DNA from: CAVQOB01 sp963714325
Lineage (GTDB): Bacteria; Pseudomonadota; Alphaproteobacteria; Rhizobiales; Hyphomicrobiaceae
Assembly: GCA_963714325.1 (NCBI GenBank)
Contig: CAVQOB010000025.1
Location: 1 to 64,000 of the forward strand
Direction of reading: 5' to 3'
DNA length: 64,000 nt
Notes under the pieces: model-generated
Seen by the model: the letters and a program-made list of their open reading frames with translations, nothing else
What the model was told of the DNA's origin: nothing
Databases searched by the model: none
In this document: piece by piece, positions 27,511-36,540 of the stretch
Layout: the number at the start of each line of letters is the position of its first letter
Numbering within the stretch: the first letter of the stretch is position 1
Program-made: the position numbers and the translations under genes

Positions 27511-28061
27511 ACGTGACGGATCTTGCGCGAGCGCAGATACGCGGCAAGGCCTGTCGATGTTTGCTTGTCGGCCTCCAGGAAAGCCGAGTAGCTGTCGGTG
27601 TCGCGACGAAAGCCTTTGCGGATGACGAGTTGCGCGTGCGGGATCGCAAGATCCTTGTGCAGGCCCGCGCCGTCCGTTCTTTGCACGCAGTGCTCCGGCC
27701 ACAACACCTGCTCGCCATACTTTAGCTTGACCGTATCGAAGGGCTTCTTGCCGGAATGTTGCGAGGCGAAGGAAATGTGATCCTTCGTGTGCCAGTCCTG
27801 CGTGATCGCGACGTTCGCAAAGACTGTGGCCACGCGATTGATGACCGGAACGATCGCGTCCCCCTCCTTCACGGCCAGCGATCCGCCGGGCATGAAGCAA
27901 TTCTGCACGTCGATGACGAGCAACATGTCCTGTGCGCCAGGCTTGCCAGGTTCGAATGCGGTCTGCGCCAGGGCCAAGCCGCAAAGCGGGGAAAGCAGCG
28001 GAGCGACGAGGGCATGTGCGCGGCGGCACTGAGGAATGCCCGGCGATGATGGAACTGACAT
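27222..28061 (-). CDS. pncA: Nicotinamidase, probably exported by a (disrupted) signal peptide
   Basis: PncA hydrolyses nicotinamide to nicotinate for NAD salvage. The catalytic triad is visible: Asp in LLVIDVQNCFMPGG, Lys in IRKGFRRDTDSYSAF and Cys in CGLATDFCVFW; metal ligands lie in TQDWHTKDHISFA, and EQVLWPEHCVQ is conserved. The core starts near residue 40. Before it lies a hydrophobic stretch, LVAPLLSPLCGLALAQ, resembling a signal-peptide end, and the overlapping frame reads FHHRRAFLSAAAH, a twin-arginine motif, so two compensating indels may hide a Tat signal. The C-terminus runs past the terminator; the true end is probably near 27325. Ribosome site AGGAG precedes the ATG at 28061. 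Confidence 0.85.
   Translation of the reverse strand: MSVPSSPGIPQCRRAHALVAPLLSPLCGLALAQTAFEPGKPGAQDMLLVIDVQNCFMPGGSLAVKEGDAIVPVINRVATVFANVAITQDWHTKDHISFASQHSGKKPFDTVKLKYGEQVLWPEHCVQRTDGAGLHKDLAIPHAQLVIRKGFRRDTDSYSAFLEADKQTSTGLAAYLRSRKIRHVYLCGLATDFCVFWSAMDARRAGFEASVVEDACRGIDLKGSLEAAWKAMNKAGVRRVAVERLRGSMKKSEIPAAQRKNSRLRCRPAVSQSDLLSAL
27251..27285 (+). terminator. Strong intrinsic terminator after ribA
   Basis: An 11-bp perfect stem (AAACAGCCGGC / GCCGGCTGTTT) with a 10-base loop, followed by a run of six T in all. It is placed just after the expected end of RibA. On the opposite strand the stem is also flanked by T residues, so it may end the nicotinamidase transcript too. Confidence 0.9.
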
Positions 28062-28175
28062 GAAAATCTCCTAACGGACACAATGCCACAGCTCGCAAGC
28101 CTATCCCGCCGCCGGGCGCACTGCCATGAGGGGGCGACGTTTTTCGCCACGCTCGCGCTCGCCCGAAGGCCTCCG

Positions 28176-28930
28176 ATGCTGACCGACCCAGCTTTTTATG
28201 CCGTGGCCCTTCCGGCAGTCATCCTGACCGGCTTGTCGAAGGGCGGATTCTCCGGCGTCTCCATGGCAGCGCTGCCTCTGATGGCGCTGGTGATGTCGCC
28301 TGTCACGGCCGCCGCGATCATGCTTCCCGTCTGATGGTGCAGGATGTCTTCACGGTCTGGAACTATCGTCAGCAGTTATGACAGCGTGCTGCTGATCTCA
28401 TCCTGCCCCCGCCTTCCTTGGCATTGTCCTGGCTTGGTCGACAGCGCCAGTGTCTCCGACGCCGCCGTTCGGTTGATCGTCGGCCTGATCGCCGTCGCAT
28501 TCTGCCTGGAAACCTGGCTCAGCCGACGCAAACCTGGCGATGCAAGCCCCCACAACCGTGTCCTCGCGACGGCCCTCGGCACCATGTCAGGGTTCACGAG
28601 CTTTCTCGTCAATGCCGGCGGCGCTCCTTTCATCGCCTACGCCTTGCCCCGTGCTCGAAACCAAAGAACTCCTGGCCGGACGGCGGCGATCCATTTCTGG
28701 GTGGTGAACATTGTGAAACTTCCAGCGTATCCTGGCTTCGGCCAGATCACCCGTGAGAGCCTATGGTTCTCTGCGTACTCTTTCCCATGTGCCATCGCCG
28801 CCAATCTCGCCGGCATCTGGCTGGTCCGAAGGGTATCGCGAAGGCGTTCTTCACCGTCATTCTATGGATAACGTCATCATTGGCCTGAAGTTGATCCTCG
28901 ACGCGGCTTGGGAGCATGACATGAGGCCGC
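28176..28930 (+). pseudogene. TauE/SafE-family sulfite/anion exporter, several frameshifts
   Basis: A TauE/SafE-type eight-helix permease of about 250 residues is pieced together from several frames. It starts AFYAVALPAVILTGLSKGGFSG, a hallmark of the family, continues with VQDVFTVWNYR, LIVGLIAVAFCLETWL, TMSGFTSFLVNAGGAPFIAY, HFWVVNIVKLPAY and CAIAANLAGIWLVRR, and ends about GLKLILDAAWEH. Frame changes occur near 28330 (here one missing base fits best), 28376, 28405-28440, 28653, 28670 and 28760-28880. Hydrophobic order and conserved segments are kept, so the gene is probably intact in the organism. Divergent from the nicotinamidase gene. Confidence 0.8.
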
Positions 28931-29270
28931 GAAAACTTTGCACCGCCCAACGCACTCCGGCGCATGCAACCAGCAATGCGACGCCGCCGGTTTGTCAGAA
29001 TTGCTCGCAATTGCGATACGAAACTGGTAATCCAAGGTGTCTGGCGTTCCCATTGGGCTGCGAAAGCGCTAAGGCCGGCACAAGGGCATTGAAGGTCACA
29101 AATCGGTAACTATATCTGTGCAGAGTAAGTCGAGGCGTGCGCGCGAAGCTTGTCCTGAGCCACTTGCGCAGTGGCGCCTATTGGCCAGACTGGAGCAATT
29201 AACGCTGAATTTTGCCCATGAAGAAGACGCGAATTGCGCTGCACAACGAGCGATGCGGCAAGGCAGATAC
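28931..29270. other. Gap with no recognised gene
   Basis: 340 bp between the end of the TauE-like gene and the OpgC-like start. An open frame runs through (28753-29109) but is only the out-of-frame continuation of TauE and shows no family motif. This interval lies inside the region of densest frameshifts, so a small gene could be masked. Confidence 0.4.
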
Positions 29271-30343
29271 ATGAACGGACCGCGGCGAACAAACACCGAG
29301 CACGCGCCCGCGATGCGAGATCATCGGATCGACTGGCTTCGCGGCATGGCGTTGGCGATGATTTTCATCAATCACATGCCCGGCAATTGGTTGGAAAATT
29401 GGACCAGCCGGAACTATGGCTTCTCCGATGCCGCTGAGGTATTTGTGCTGCTGGCCGGTGTTCGCCGCCGCATTCGCCTATTTCCGCCCTTTCGCAGCAG
29501 GCCAAGCAGCACCGGCTGTCCGCCGGATTTTAAGCGCGGGCGCGGACCCTCTATCTCGCCCACTTGGCATCGACCCTCACAGCGCTCATGCTGTTCACGG
29601 CCGCTGCATGGGTGTCGGCTAATCCGGATTTCCTTGACCTGATTGGCGTCGCCCCGATTTTCTCAGACCCACGCCCCGGCATCATCGGTCTGCTGACCGG
29701 TGGCATGCAACTCGGCTATTTCAACATTCTGCCGATGTACGTCGTGCTGTTGCTGCTGACGCCCGCGTTTCTCTGGCTCGCAGCACGCGACTTGCGCGTC
29801 ATGTTGGGCGTCTCTTTGGCAATTTACGTCGCGGCGCAAGTCGCAGGCCTTGAGATGCCGAACTATCCGGATGATGGCGGCTGGTACTTCAACCCCTTCG
29901 CTTGGCAGATTTTGTTCGCGATCGGCTTGGCGCTGGGCGTCCTGCGCCTGCGCCAGCAGGCGGTGCCTTATCACGCCGTCGCCTACGCCGTGGCACTGGC
30001 CTATGTCGTTTTCGCGCGCCATCTGGGTCTGGTTCGACTGGGTCGGCAACATCGGCTTCGGCGTCATTCCCGATCACATCGCGACCCTCGCGAAGTCGAA
30101 GTTCCCCTCGTCGCGCCTGCTCCACGTCCTCGCGCTGGCTTATGTCTCGTCTACAGTCCGCTGTGGGGCTGGCTCGCCAAGCTCTCGGCCGAACAATATC
30201 GTCTCACGCGCATGGGCCGCAATGCGTTGCCAGTGTTCTGCCTCGGTTCAGTTCTGAGCATGGTCGGCTACATCGCGCTGATCGCGACCGGCGGCGGGCG
30301 CGTGCTCGAGACGGCATTCGCAGTTTCCGGCGGTGTTGCTTGA
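29271..30343 (+). pseudogene. OpgC-domain membrane protein, several frameshifts
   Basis: An OpgC-type integral membrane protein; OpgC relatives succinylate or otherwise decorate periplasmic glucans. The N-terminus RIDWLRGMALAMIFINHMPGN and FGFSDAAEV-like YGFSDAAEVFVLLAGV are family hallmarks, followed by many helices (TLTALMLFTAAAWV, ILPMYVVLLLLTPAFLWLAA, WQILFAIGLALGVLRL, VFCLGSVLSMVGYIAL). Single surplus bases near 29461, 29537 and 30019 restore LAGVAAAFAYF, SRARTLYLAHLAS and ARIWVWFDWVG; another shift lies near 30150, and the C-terminus may continue past 30343 in a different frame. Start at 29271 (MNGPRRTN) or 29313 (MRDHRIDW). Confidence 0.8.
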
Positions 30344-30627
30344 TGGCATCAGCTAGCCTATCTCGCCGAAAAGGCATGGCCGAAGCCGTCGTCCGCGCGC
30401 GGCTCGCCGAGGCCCGCCTCGCCCGCGCAGTGCCAGCACGACGACGAACGATCAGCCGCGACAGATCGAGCACCGCCTCGCCAACAGCGCGTCTCGCTGC
30501 ACCCTTCGACGACCGTCGGCAAGTTGCGATCGCCGCCCTGGATCACCAGGCCTGGATTGCGGCCGGCCGCGGTTCCGCTAGCGTTTGACCCACGTCAAAC
30601 CGCCAGTCGGCGAACGCATAGGCGGCC

Positions 30628-32261
30628 ATGAACGTCTACGAGCAGCATCTCGATCGCAATGCCGCCAACTTTCCAGGCGCTGACACCGCTGTCGTTCTCT
30701 GGAGCGAACCGCGGGCATCTATCCCGACCGATGTGCCGTCATTCATGGCGCGCTTCGCCGCAACTATCGCGAACTTTACGCGCGCGTCGCGCCGTCTGGC
30801 CTCGGCCCTGGCGCAGCGATGACATCGGCCCGGGCGACACCGTTTCGGTCATGCTGCCGAACACGCCGCCGATGCTCGAAGCGCACTTCGGCGTGCCGAT
30901 GACCGGCGCGAGCACTGCACACCATCAACACCCGCCTCGACGCGCCGATCATCGCCTTCCAACTCGACCACGCCAATGCGAAGATCCTGTTCGCCGATCG
31001 CGAATTCGCTCCTGTGATGCAAGGCCGCACTCGCGCTCGCCAAGGTCAAGCCGCTCGTCATCGACGTCGACGACAACGAATTCCCGCAAACCGGCGGCAC
31101 GCTCTCCTATGTCGAGTACGAAGAGTTCCTTGCCAAGGGCGATCCCAACTTCACCTGGCGCCGTCCCGTCGACGAATGGGAGGCGGTGGCGCTGGGGTAT
31201 ACGTCCGGCACCACAGGCAATCCTAAGGGTGTCGTCACGCATCACCGCGGTGCGCATCTCATGTGCTACGCTAACGTCCTCGCCGGCGGTCTCGCCAAGC
31301 ACCCCGTGTATCTGTGGACGCTGCCGATGTTTCACTGCAACGGCTGGTGCTTCCCCTGGACCATCACCGCCGTCGCCGGCACCCACGTCTGCCTGCGCTG
31401 GGTCCGCGCCAAGGCGATGTACGACGCCATCGCCGATCACAAGGTCACGCATCTCTGCGGCGCACCGATCATCATGTCGGCGCTGCTCAACGCGACCGAC
31501 GCGGAAAGCGCGACGATCACGCACACCGTCGAATTCATTACCGCCGCCGCCCCACCACCAGAATCCGTGCTCGCCGCCATGGCCGCAAGCCGGCTTCAAC
31601 GTCACTCACGTCTACGGCCTGACCGAAACCTACGGCCCCGCCGTCGTCAACGAGTGGCACGCCGAATGGGATGCACTCGACGCCGACCAGCGCGCAGCCA
31701 AGAAAGTCGCGCCAAGGTGTCCGCTACGCAGCGCTCGAAAACTTGACCGTGCTCGATCCCCTCACCATGCAGCCGGTCCCCGCCGACGGCAACACGCTCG
31801 GCGAAGTCATGTTCCGCGGCAATATCGTCATGAAGGGCTATCTGAAAAATCCGAAAGCCACGGAAGAAGCCTTCGCCGGCGGCTGGTTCCACTCCGGCGA
31901 TTTGGGCGTGCTCCATCCCGATGGCTATATCCAACTAAAAGACCGCTCCAAGGACATCATCATCTCTGGCGGCGAAAACATCTCGTCCATCGAGGTCGAG
32001 GATCAACTCTACAAGCATGCCTCCGTCGCGTTCTGCGCCGTGGTCGGCAAGCCCGATGCGAAGTGGGGTGAAACCCCTGTCGCCTTCATTGAATTGAAGC
32101 CCGGCCACACCGTCAGCAAGGACGAGATCATCGTCCATTGTCGACAAGGCCTCGCCGCCTACAAATGCCCCCGCCACGTCGTCTTCCAGGACGTGCCCAA
32201 AACCAGCACCGGTAAAATTCAGAAATTCAAGTTGCGGGACGTGGCGAAGGGCGTGGGGTGA
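30628..32261 (+). pseudogene. AMP-forming acyl-CoA synthetase (FadD/DmdB-like), eight frameshifts
   Basis: About 540 residues when repaired. It opens MNVYEQHLDRNAANF, then LERTAGIYPDR; the P-loop-like A3 motif is GYTSGTTGNPKGVV, with YGLTETYGP, SGDLGVLHPDGYIQLKDRSKDII and the catalytic lysine region PKTSTGKIQKF. This pattern fits medium-chain or methylmercaptopropionyl-CoA ligases. Frame changes near 30673, 30699, 30788, 30820, 30912, 31023, 31587 and 31705 are each repaired by deleting one base, after which every conserved segment joins. From 31710 to the stop the frame is clean. I regard it as an intact gene in poor sequence. It might work with the enoyl-CoA hydratase at 4354, but they are far apart. 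Confidence 0.88.
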
Positions 32262-32446
32262 ACCGATTTCGATTGGCGAAATCACAGGTCTCTTCGCAAC
32301 TCGACGTAGGTCCCGGCCTCCGTCGGGATAACGTGGGGAAAGCAGGAGTGCAGCGGCCGGGTTAAGACAGCAAGGCCTGCAGTTCCCCCGGCGTGCTATA
32401 GGCAGCAACCGCATCCGGCCAGTCCCCAACAGATCTACAGCAGCTC

Positions 32447-33328
32447 ATGTCCGCCCCCCCCGTCCTCTTCGACCGCCGCCTGTTGTCGCAACGTCGCGCG
32501 CGCGTCGCGGCGTCGGCGGCCAATCACGACTTCTTGCTGCGCCGCGTTGCCGACGACCTCATCGACCGCCTATCCTTCATCCGCCGCTCGTTTGCCAAGG
32601 CGCTCGTGCTCGGCAGCCATCACGGGCTGGTCGGGCGCCGGCTGCGACACGACGCCGGTATCCCAACGGTCATCGAACTCGACTCATCCACTGCGCTACT
32701 GCGGCAGTGCGAAGGTCCCGTCACGATCACCGACATGGAGCTGATCCCCTTTGCTCAAGGCAGTTTAGATCTCGTCGTGGCGCCGCTTTCGCTGCAATCG
32801 GTGAATGATCTGCCCGGTGTCTTCGCGCAGGTCCGCCAAGCCCTGAAGCCCGATGGCCTGTTCCTCGCATCCATAGCAGGCGGCGCGACGCTCAGTGAGT
32901 TGCGACAAGCGCTACTCGAAGCCGAAAGCGAAACGATCGGCGGCGCCAGCCCGCGCATCCATCCCTCGATCGATGTGCGCGAGGTTGGCCATCTCCTGCA
33001 GCGGACCGGGTTTGCCTTGCCCGTCGTCGACAGCGATTGCGTAACCGTCACCTACCCCAACGCCATCGCGCTGATGCGGGACCTGCGCGGCATGGCTGCA
33101 ACAAATGTGTTGACGCAACGCAGCCGCAAGCCGATGCGCCGGTCGACGCTGCAACGCGCTGGCGAAATCTATGCGGAGCACTTTTCAGACGACAAAGGTC
33201 GCGTGCCTGCGACGTTCGACATCATAACGCTGACCGCCTGGACGCCGCACGAAAGCCAGCAAAAACCCTTGCAACCCGGATCCGCCACGACACGATTATC
33301 GAGCGTCCTCAAGCCAGCTGAAGGTTGA
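32447..33328 (+). CDS. SAM-dependent methyltransferase-fold protein, NDUFAF5-like
   Basis: A 293-residue class I methyltransferase-fold protein. The N-terminus VLFDRRLLSQRRARVAAS, the region AKALVLGSHHGLVGRRL in place of motif I, IPFAQGSLDLVVAPLSLQSVNDLPG and LKPDGLFLASIAGGATLSELRQALLEAE are characteristic of the alphaproteobacterial and mitochondrial NDUFAF5 (C20orf7) group, which modifies an arginine of the NuoB/NDUFS7 complex I subunit. BioC is the nearest alternative, but no biotin genes lie nearby. Starts with ATG at 32447; the 185 bp before it shows only a short minus-strand tail. Confidence 0.85.
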   Translation: MSAPPVLFDRRLLSQRRARVAASAANHDFLLRRVADDLIDRLSFIRRSFAKALVLGSHHGLVGRRLRHDAGIPTVIELDSSTALLRQCEGPVTITDMELIPFAQGSLDLVVAPLSLQSVNDLPGVFAQVRQALKPDGLFLASIAGGATLSELRQALLEAESETIGGASPRIHPSIDVREVGHLLQRTGFALPVVDSDCVTVTYPNAIALMRDLRGMAATNVLTQRSRKPMRRSTLQRAGEIYAEHFSDDKGRVPATFDIITLTAWTPHESQQKPLQPGSATTRLSSVLKPAEG

Positions 33329-33367
33329 ACATCGCGAGCGCGGTGGGAGCGCCGCCCGGCCGCGCCG

Positions 33368-33532
33368 TCATTGCATGACGTTCGTGACTTTGCCAGCCGT
33401 GTTGGCCCAAGAACCCTGCGTGTTGCTACCGAGTTGCTTGAGTGACGCCAGAATGGCCACAGCCATAAGCGTTGCGATCAAACCGTATTCGATCGAGGTT
33501 GCACCGCTGTCATCGCGCCAAAGCTGTTTCAT
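33368..33532 (-). CDS. Flp/Fap-type pilin, isolated
   Basis: A 54-residue type IVb pilin precursor. It reads MKQLWRDDSGATSIEYGL then IATLMAVAILASLKQLG; the leader before GATSIEYG and the glutamate at position +5 after the processing glycine, with tyrosine next to it, are the Flp signature, and the hydrophobic helix follows at once. Start at 33532 gives the shortest typical leader; 33535 (double Met) or an upstream extension are less likely. Flp subunits are processed by TadV and assembled by Tad proteins, none of which are in the window. Confidence 0.85.
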   Translation of the reverse strand: MKQLWRDDSGATSIEYGLIATLMAVAILASLKQLGSNTQGSWANTAGKVTNVMQ

Positions 33533-33632
33533 CATGGCGATCGGTTTCGCTGTCGCGCCGTATTCCGGCAACTTGACCTGCGGCATGATCAACCCCTTCA
33601 ATCGACTAGGCCTATTCCGCGCTTGAAACCTC

Positions 33633-34037
33633 TCATAGGAGATCCCTGAGCATCGTCCGCAGCGGTTCGTCCGCCGGCGGCATTTGATAGTCACCAAGCC
33701 GGTTCGCCCGCACCCAGTTCAGTTCCTGACCTTCTCGCGCCACCACGTCTCCGCCCCATTTCCGGCACACATACAGTGGCATCAGCAGGTGGAAGGCGTC
33801 ATAGGCATGGCTCGCGAACGTGAAGGGTGCGAGACACGTCGGCCAGACCTCGATGCCGAGTTCCTCGCGGAGCTCCCGGATCAATGCGGCTTCAGGTGTC
33901 TCGCCGGCCTCCAGCTTGCCTCCGGGAAATTCCCAAAGCCCCGCCATCGACCGACCTTCCGGACGCTTCGCCAGAAGCACGCGGCCGTCCGCATCAATGA
34001 GCGCGCAGGCGACAACAATGACGACAGATGGTGGCAT
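33633..34037 (-). CDS. mutT: 8-oxo-dGTP diphosphatase (MutT Nudix)
   Basis: A 134-residue Nudix hydrolase. The Nudix box GKLEAGETPEAALIRELREE followed by LGI fits GX5EX7REUXEEXGU perfectly, and the flanking WEFPGGK and VVIVVACALID strand are typical of MutT, which sanitises 8-oxo-dGTP to prevent transversions. In many alphaproteobacteria mutT lies near argJ, as here (91-bp gap, same strand), supporting the MutT assignment over other Nudix roles. Start at 34037 (MPPSVVIV). Confidence 0.93.
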   Translation of the reverse strand: MPPSVVIVVACALIDADGRVLLAKRPEGRSMAGLWEFPGGKLEAGETPEAALIRELREELGIEVWPTCLAPFTFASHAYDAFHLLMPLYVCRKWGGDVVAREGQELNWVRANRLGDYQMPPADEPLRTMLRDLL

Positions 34038-34127
34038 GCTTCGCCCTCAAATTGGCATCGAAGTGTTAATTTCTCATAATGAGATTGAATCAACGCCCGC
34101 TTAATATTCGTGACACTCGCGCACGAT

Positions 34128-35375
34128 TCAACTGCGGTAATCGGCATTGATCGAGACATAGTCGTGCGTCAAGTCGCAGGTCCACACCGTTGCGGCACCG
34201 CCGCCGACACCGGCATCGATCCGAATGACGATTTCGGCGTTTTTCATATAGGCAGCAGCGTTCTTCTCGACGTACTCCGCCGCCCTCTCGCCGTTCCGTG
34301 CAACAATCAAAGGACCAAACCAAATCGACAATTTGTCGCGATCCGCAGCCTCGCCGGACTTGCCGACGGCCATCACGACTCGGCCCCAGTTCGGATCTTC
34401 GCCCGCGATGGCCGTCTTGAGAATGGGTGAATTGGCGCAGGAAAAAGCGATCCGGCGCGCCGCTTGATCGTTCTCTGCGCCCCAGACCTGGAAGGTCACG
34501 AATTTGGTCAGTCCCTCCCCGTCCTTCACAACCTGCAACGCGAGATCATGCATGACATTGCGCAAGCCCCCGACAAAGGTGCCGCAGTTCGCATCCGCCA
34601 TATCGGCAATCATTGGCGCGCCACGTTGGGCGGCAGCGCCCGTCGCAAAGGCAAGCACCGTATCGCTCGTCGATGTATCGCCATCGACCGTGATGCAGTT
34701 GAAGGTCTGGTCCGCCAGCGCCGAAACCAGCCGCTGCAACAGTGGCTGTGCAATCGCCGCGTCCGTGAAGATGAAGCACAGCATCGTCGCCATATCCGGC
34801 GCGATCATGCCCGCCCCCTTGCAGAAGCCGTTGATATGCACATCGACGCCGCCGATCTTGATCGTCCGCGTCACGAGCTTCGGGTAGGTGTCGGTCGTCA
34901 TGATCGACCGCGCCGCATCCTCAAAGCCTGCCGCTTTGGCGTCGCGCGCAAGATCCTTCAGCCGGTGCGCAAACTTGGTGGCATCCATCGGCTCACCGAT
35001 GACACCCGTGGACGCGAGATAAACCTCGTCGAGTCCGCACCCAGCAGCGGCGGCGGCAGCAGCAGCCGTGATCTCCACCGCTTCGACCCCGCGCCTTCCC
35101 GTGAACGCGTTTGAATTTCCCGAATTGACGACAAGCGCCCGTGCTCCGCCCTTGGTGAGACTTTTGCGGCACCACAGCACCGGCGCCGAACACGTCTTCG
35201 ACCGCGTCAACACACCGGCGGCCACTGTTCCGGCATCGAACACGGCCAGCATGAGGTCAGTGCGATTTTGGTAGCGGATACCCGCCTCGCACGTCGCAAT
35301 CCGCACACCGTCTATAACCGGCATTTTCGGCATCGATTTCGGTGCGAACGGCGAGATCTTTGCAGTTGCTGCCAT
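34128..35375 (-). CDS. argJ: Glutamate N-acetyltransferase / amino-acid N-acetyltransferase
   Basis: ArgJ makes N-acetylglutamate by transferring acetyl from N-acetylornithine (or acetyl-CoA), the cyclic step of arginine synthesis. The 415-residue precursor shows the autocleavage motif KGAGMIAPDMATML, where the threonine becomes the nucleophile of the beta chain, preceded by TTDTYPKLVT; the beta chain has CITVDGDTSTSDT and AGEDPNWGRVVMAVGKSG. The start at 35375 (MAATAKISPFAP) matches the family and avoids an overlap with the divergent hisN; an open upstream extension is not conserved. Confidence 0.96.
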   Translation of the reverse strand: MAATAKISPFAPKSMPKMPVIDGVRIATCEAGIRYQNRTDLMLAVFDAGTVAAGVLTRSKTCSAPVLWCRKSLTKGGARALVVNSGNSNAFTGRRGVEAVEITAAAAAAAAGCGLDEVYLASTGVIGEPMDATKFAHRLKDLARDAKAAGFEDAARSIMTTDTYPKLVTRTIKIGGVDVHINGFCKGAGMIAPDMATMLCFIFTDAAIAQPLLQRLVSALADQTFNCITVDGDTSTSDTVLAFATGAAAQRGAPMIADMADANCGTFVGGLRNVMHDLALQVVKDGEGLTKFVTFQVWGAENDQAARRIAFSCANSPILKTAIAGEDPNWGRVVMAVGKSGEAADRDKLSIWFGPLIVARNGERAAEYVEKNAAAYMKNAEIVIRIDAGVGGGAATVWTCDLTHDYVSINADYRS

Positions 35376-35561
35376 TGTGGCCTCCGGGCCTTTGAGACGA
35401 TCCAATGCAATTTGCGGCGATCGGCCCCTGTGCGGTCCGCACCCTATGAGCGCGCTCATCCGATCGCAACTGGTTTGCGGCGAGACGAATGACCCCGCTT
35501 TACACGTCATGGTTACGCCGATAGTGCTGCTCCACCCGCGCTTCTGAATCGGATACCGCCC

Positions 35562-36365
35562 TTGCCCCGTATCGCTGCCAAGTCCCCGACGGCACTGCTC
35601 GACATCGCGCATCGGCTGGCGGATCGCGCCGGCGCAGCAATCCTGCCATTTTTTCGCAAGGGCCTGGCGGCGGAGAACAAGGCCAAGACTGGCTATGATC
35701 CCGTGACGGCAGCCGATATGGCGGCGGAACGTGTCATTCGAAAAATCCTGGCAGAGGCCTGCCCCGACCATGGCATTATCGGCGAAGAGCTCGGCGAGAC
35801 CAGCGGTGACGGCCGCTACACCTGGGTCATCGATCCTATTGATGGCACGCGCGCATTTCTCACCGGATACCCGCTCTGGGGCGTGCTCATCGGCCTGAAG
35901 GAAGGCGATGAAGTGGTCCTAGGTTTGATGGATCAGCCGTTCACCGGTGAGCGCTTCTGGGGTACACCCAAAGGCGCATTTATGCGGATTGGCGACGGTA
36001 AGGCGCAAAAGATTAAGTCCCGCGCCTGCAAGAGCCTGAGTGATGCCGTGCTGGCGTCGACGGCCCCTGAGATGTTCAAGACGCGCGAGGAAAAGTCCGG
36101 CTTCACTGCTGTCTCGGGTGCCGTCCGCATGACCCGCTTTGGCGGCGACTGCTATGCCTATGCCATGTTGGCTGCCGGCCATATCGACCTCGTGGTTGAA
36201 GCAGGTCTCAAAGCCGTCGATATCGTGGCCATGATCCCGATCATCGAACGTGCCGGTGGACAGGTTACCACCTGGGACGGCAAGCCTGCCATCAATGGTG
36301 GCCGCATCGTTGCTGCCGGCGACCCAAAAATCCACGCTGCCGCATTGAATTTACTGGCATCCTGA
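35562..36365 (+). CDS. hisN: Inositol-monophosphatase-family histidinol-phosphatase
   Basis: A 267-residue lithium-sensitive phosphatase. Metal-binding motifs GIIGEELGE, WVIDPIDGTRAFLTG and the late GLKAVDIVAMIPIIERAGG are complete. The GTRAFLTGYPLWG pattern is more like the HisN group, which dephosphorylates histidinol phosphate, than the SuhB inositol phosphatases (GTxNF). Starts with TTG at 35562 and lacks a strong ribosome site, so the precise start is less certain. Divergent from argJ across 186 bp; both would serve amino-acid synthesis. Confidence 0.88.
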   Translation: MPRIAAKSPTALLDIAHRLADRAGAAILPFFRKGLAAENKAKTGYDPVTAADMAAERVIRKILAEACPDHGIIGEELGETSGDGRYTWVIDPIDGTRAFLTGYPLWGVLIGLKEGDEVVLGLMDQPFTGERFWGTPKGAFMRIGDGKAQKIKSRACKSLSDAVLASTAPEMFKTREEKSGFTAVSGAVRMTRFGGDCYAYAMLAAGHIDLVVEAGLKAVDIVAMIPIIERAGGQVTTWDGKPAINGGRIVAAGDPKIHAAALNLLAS

Positions 36366-36540
36366 CCCCGCTCACCTCCTCTCTTCACACAAAATTAACC
36401 CGGCTCAAAGACGGTATGGCTAACGGCCATTAACGCTTCGCCGGACGCATTGCGCCCGCAACAGGAAGCCGGAACGTGGATGGCGGACGGACGTAGGAGA
36501 TGCGTGGCGGGCAGCCTAGTCTGGCTGGGTAGAGGCAAAA

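Noticed and set aside
2003..31710. Programmed +1 frameshifting as a biological explanation for the surplus bases.
   Set aside because: The sites share no common slippery motif, occur up to eight times in one gene and are clustered by position rather than by gene function.
32363..32430. A short minus-strand frame ending in GELQALLS before a stop, upstream of the methyltransferase gene.
   Set aside because: Only about 20 plausible residues without any upstream gene frame; too short to call a remnant.
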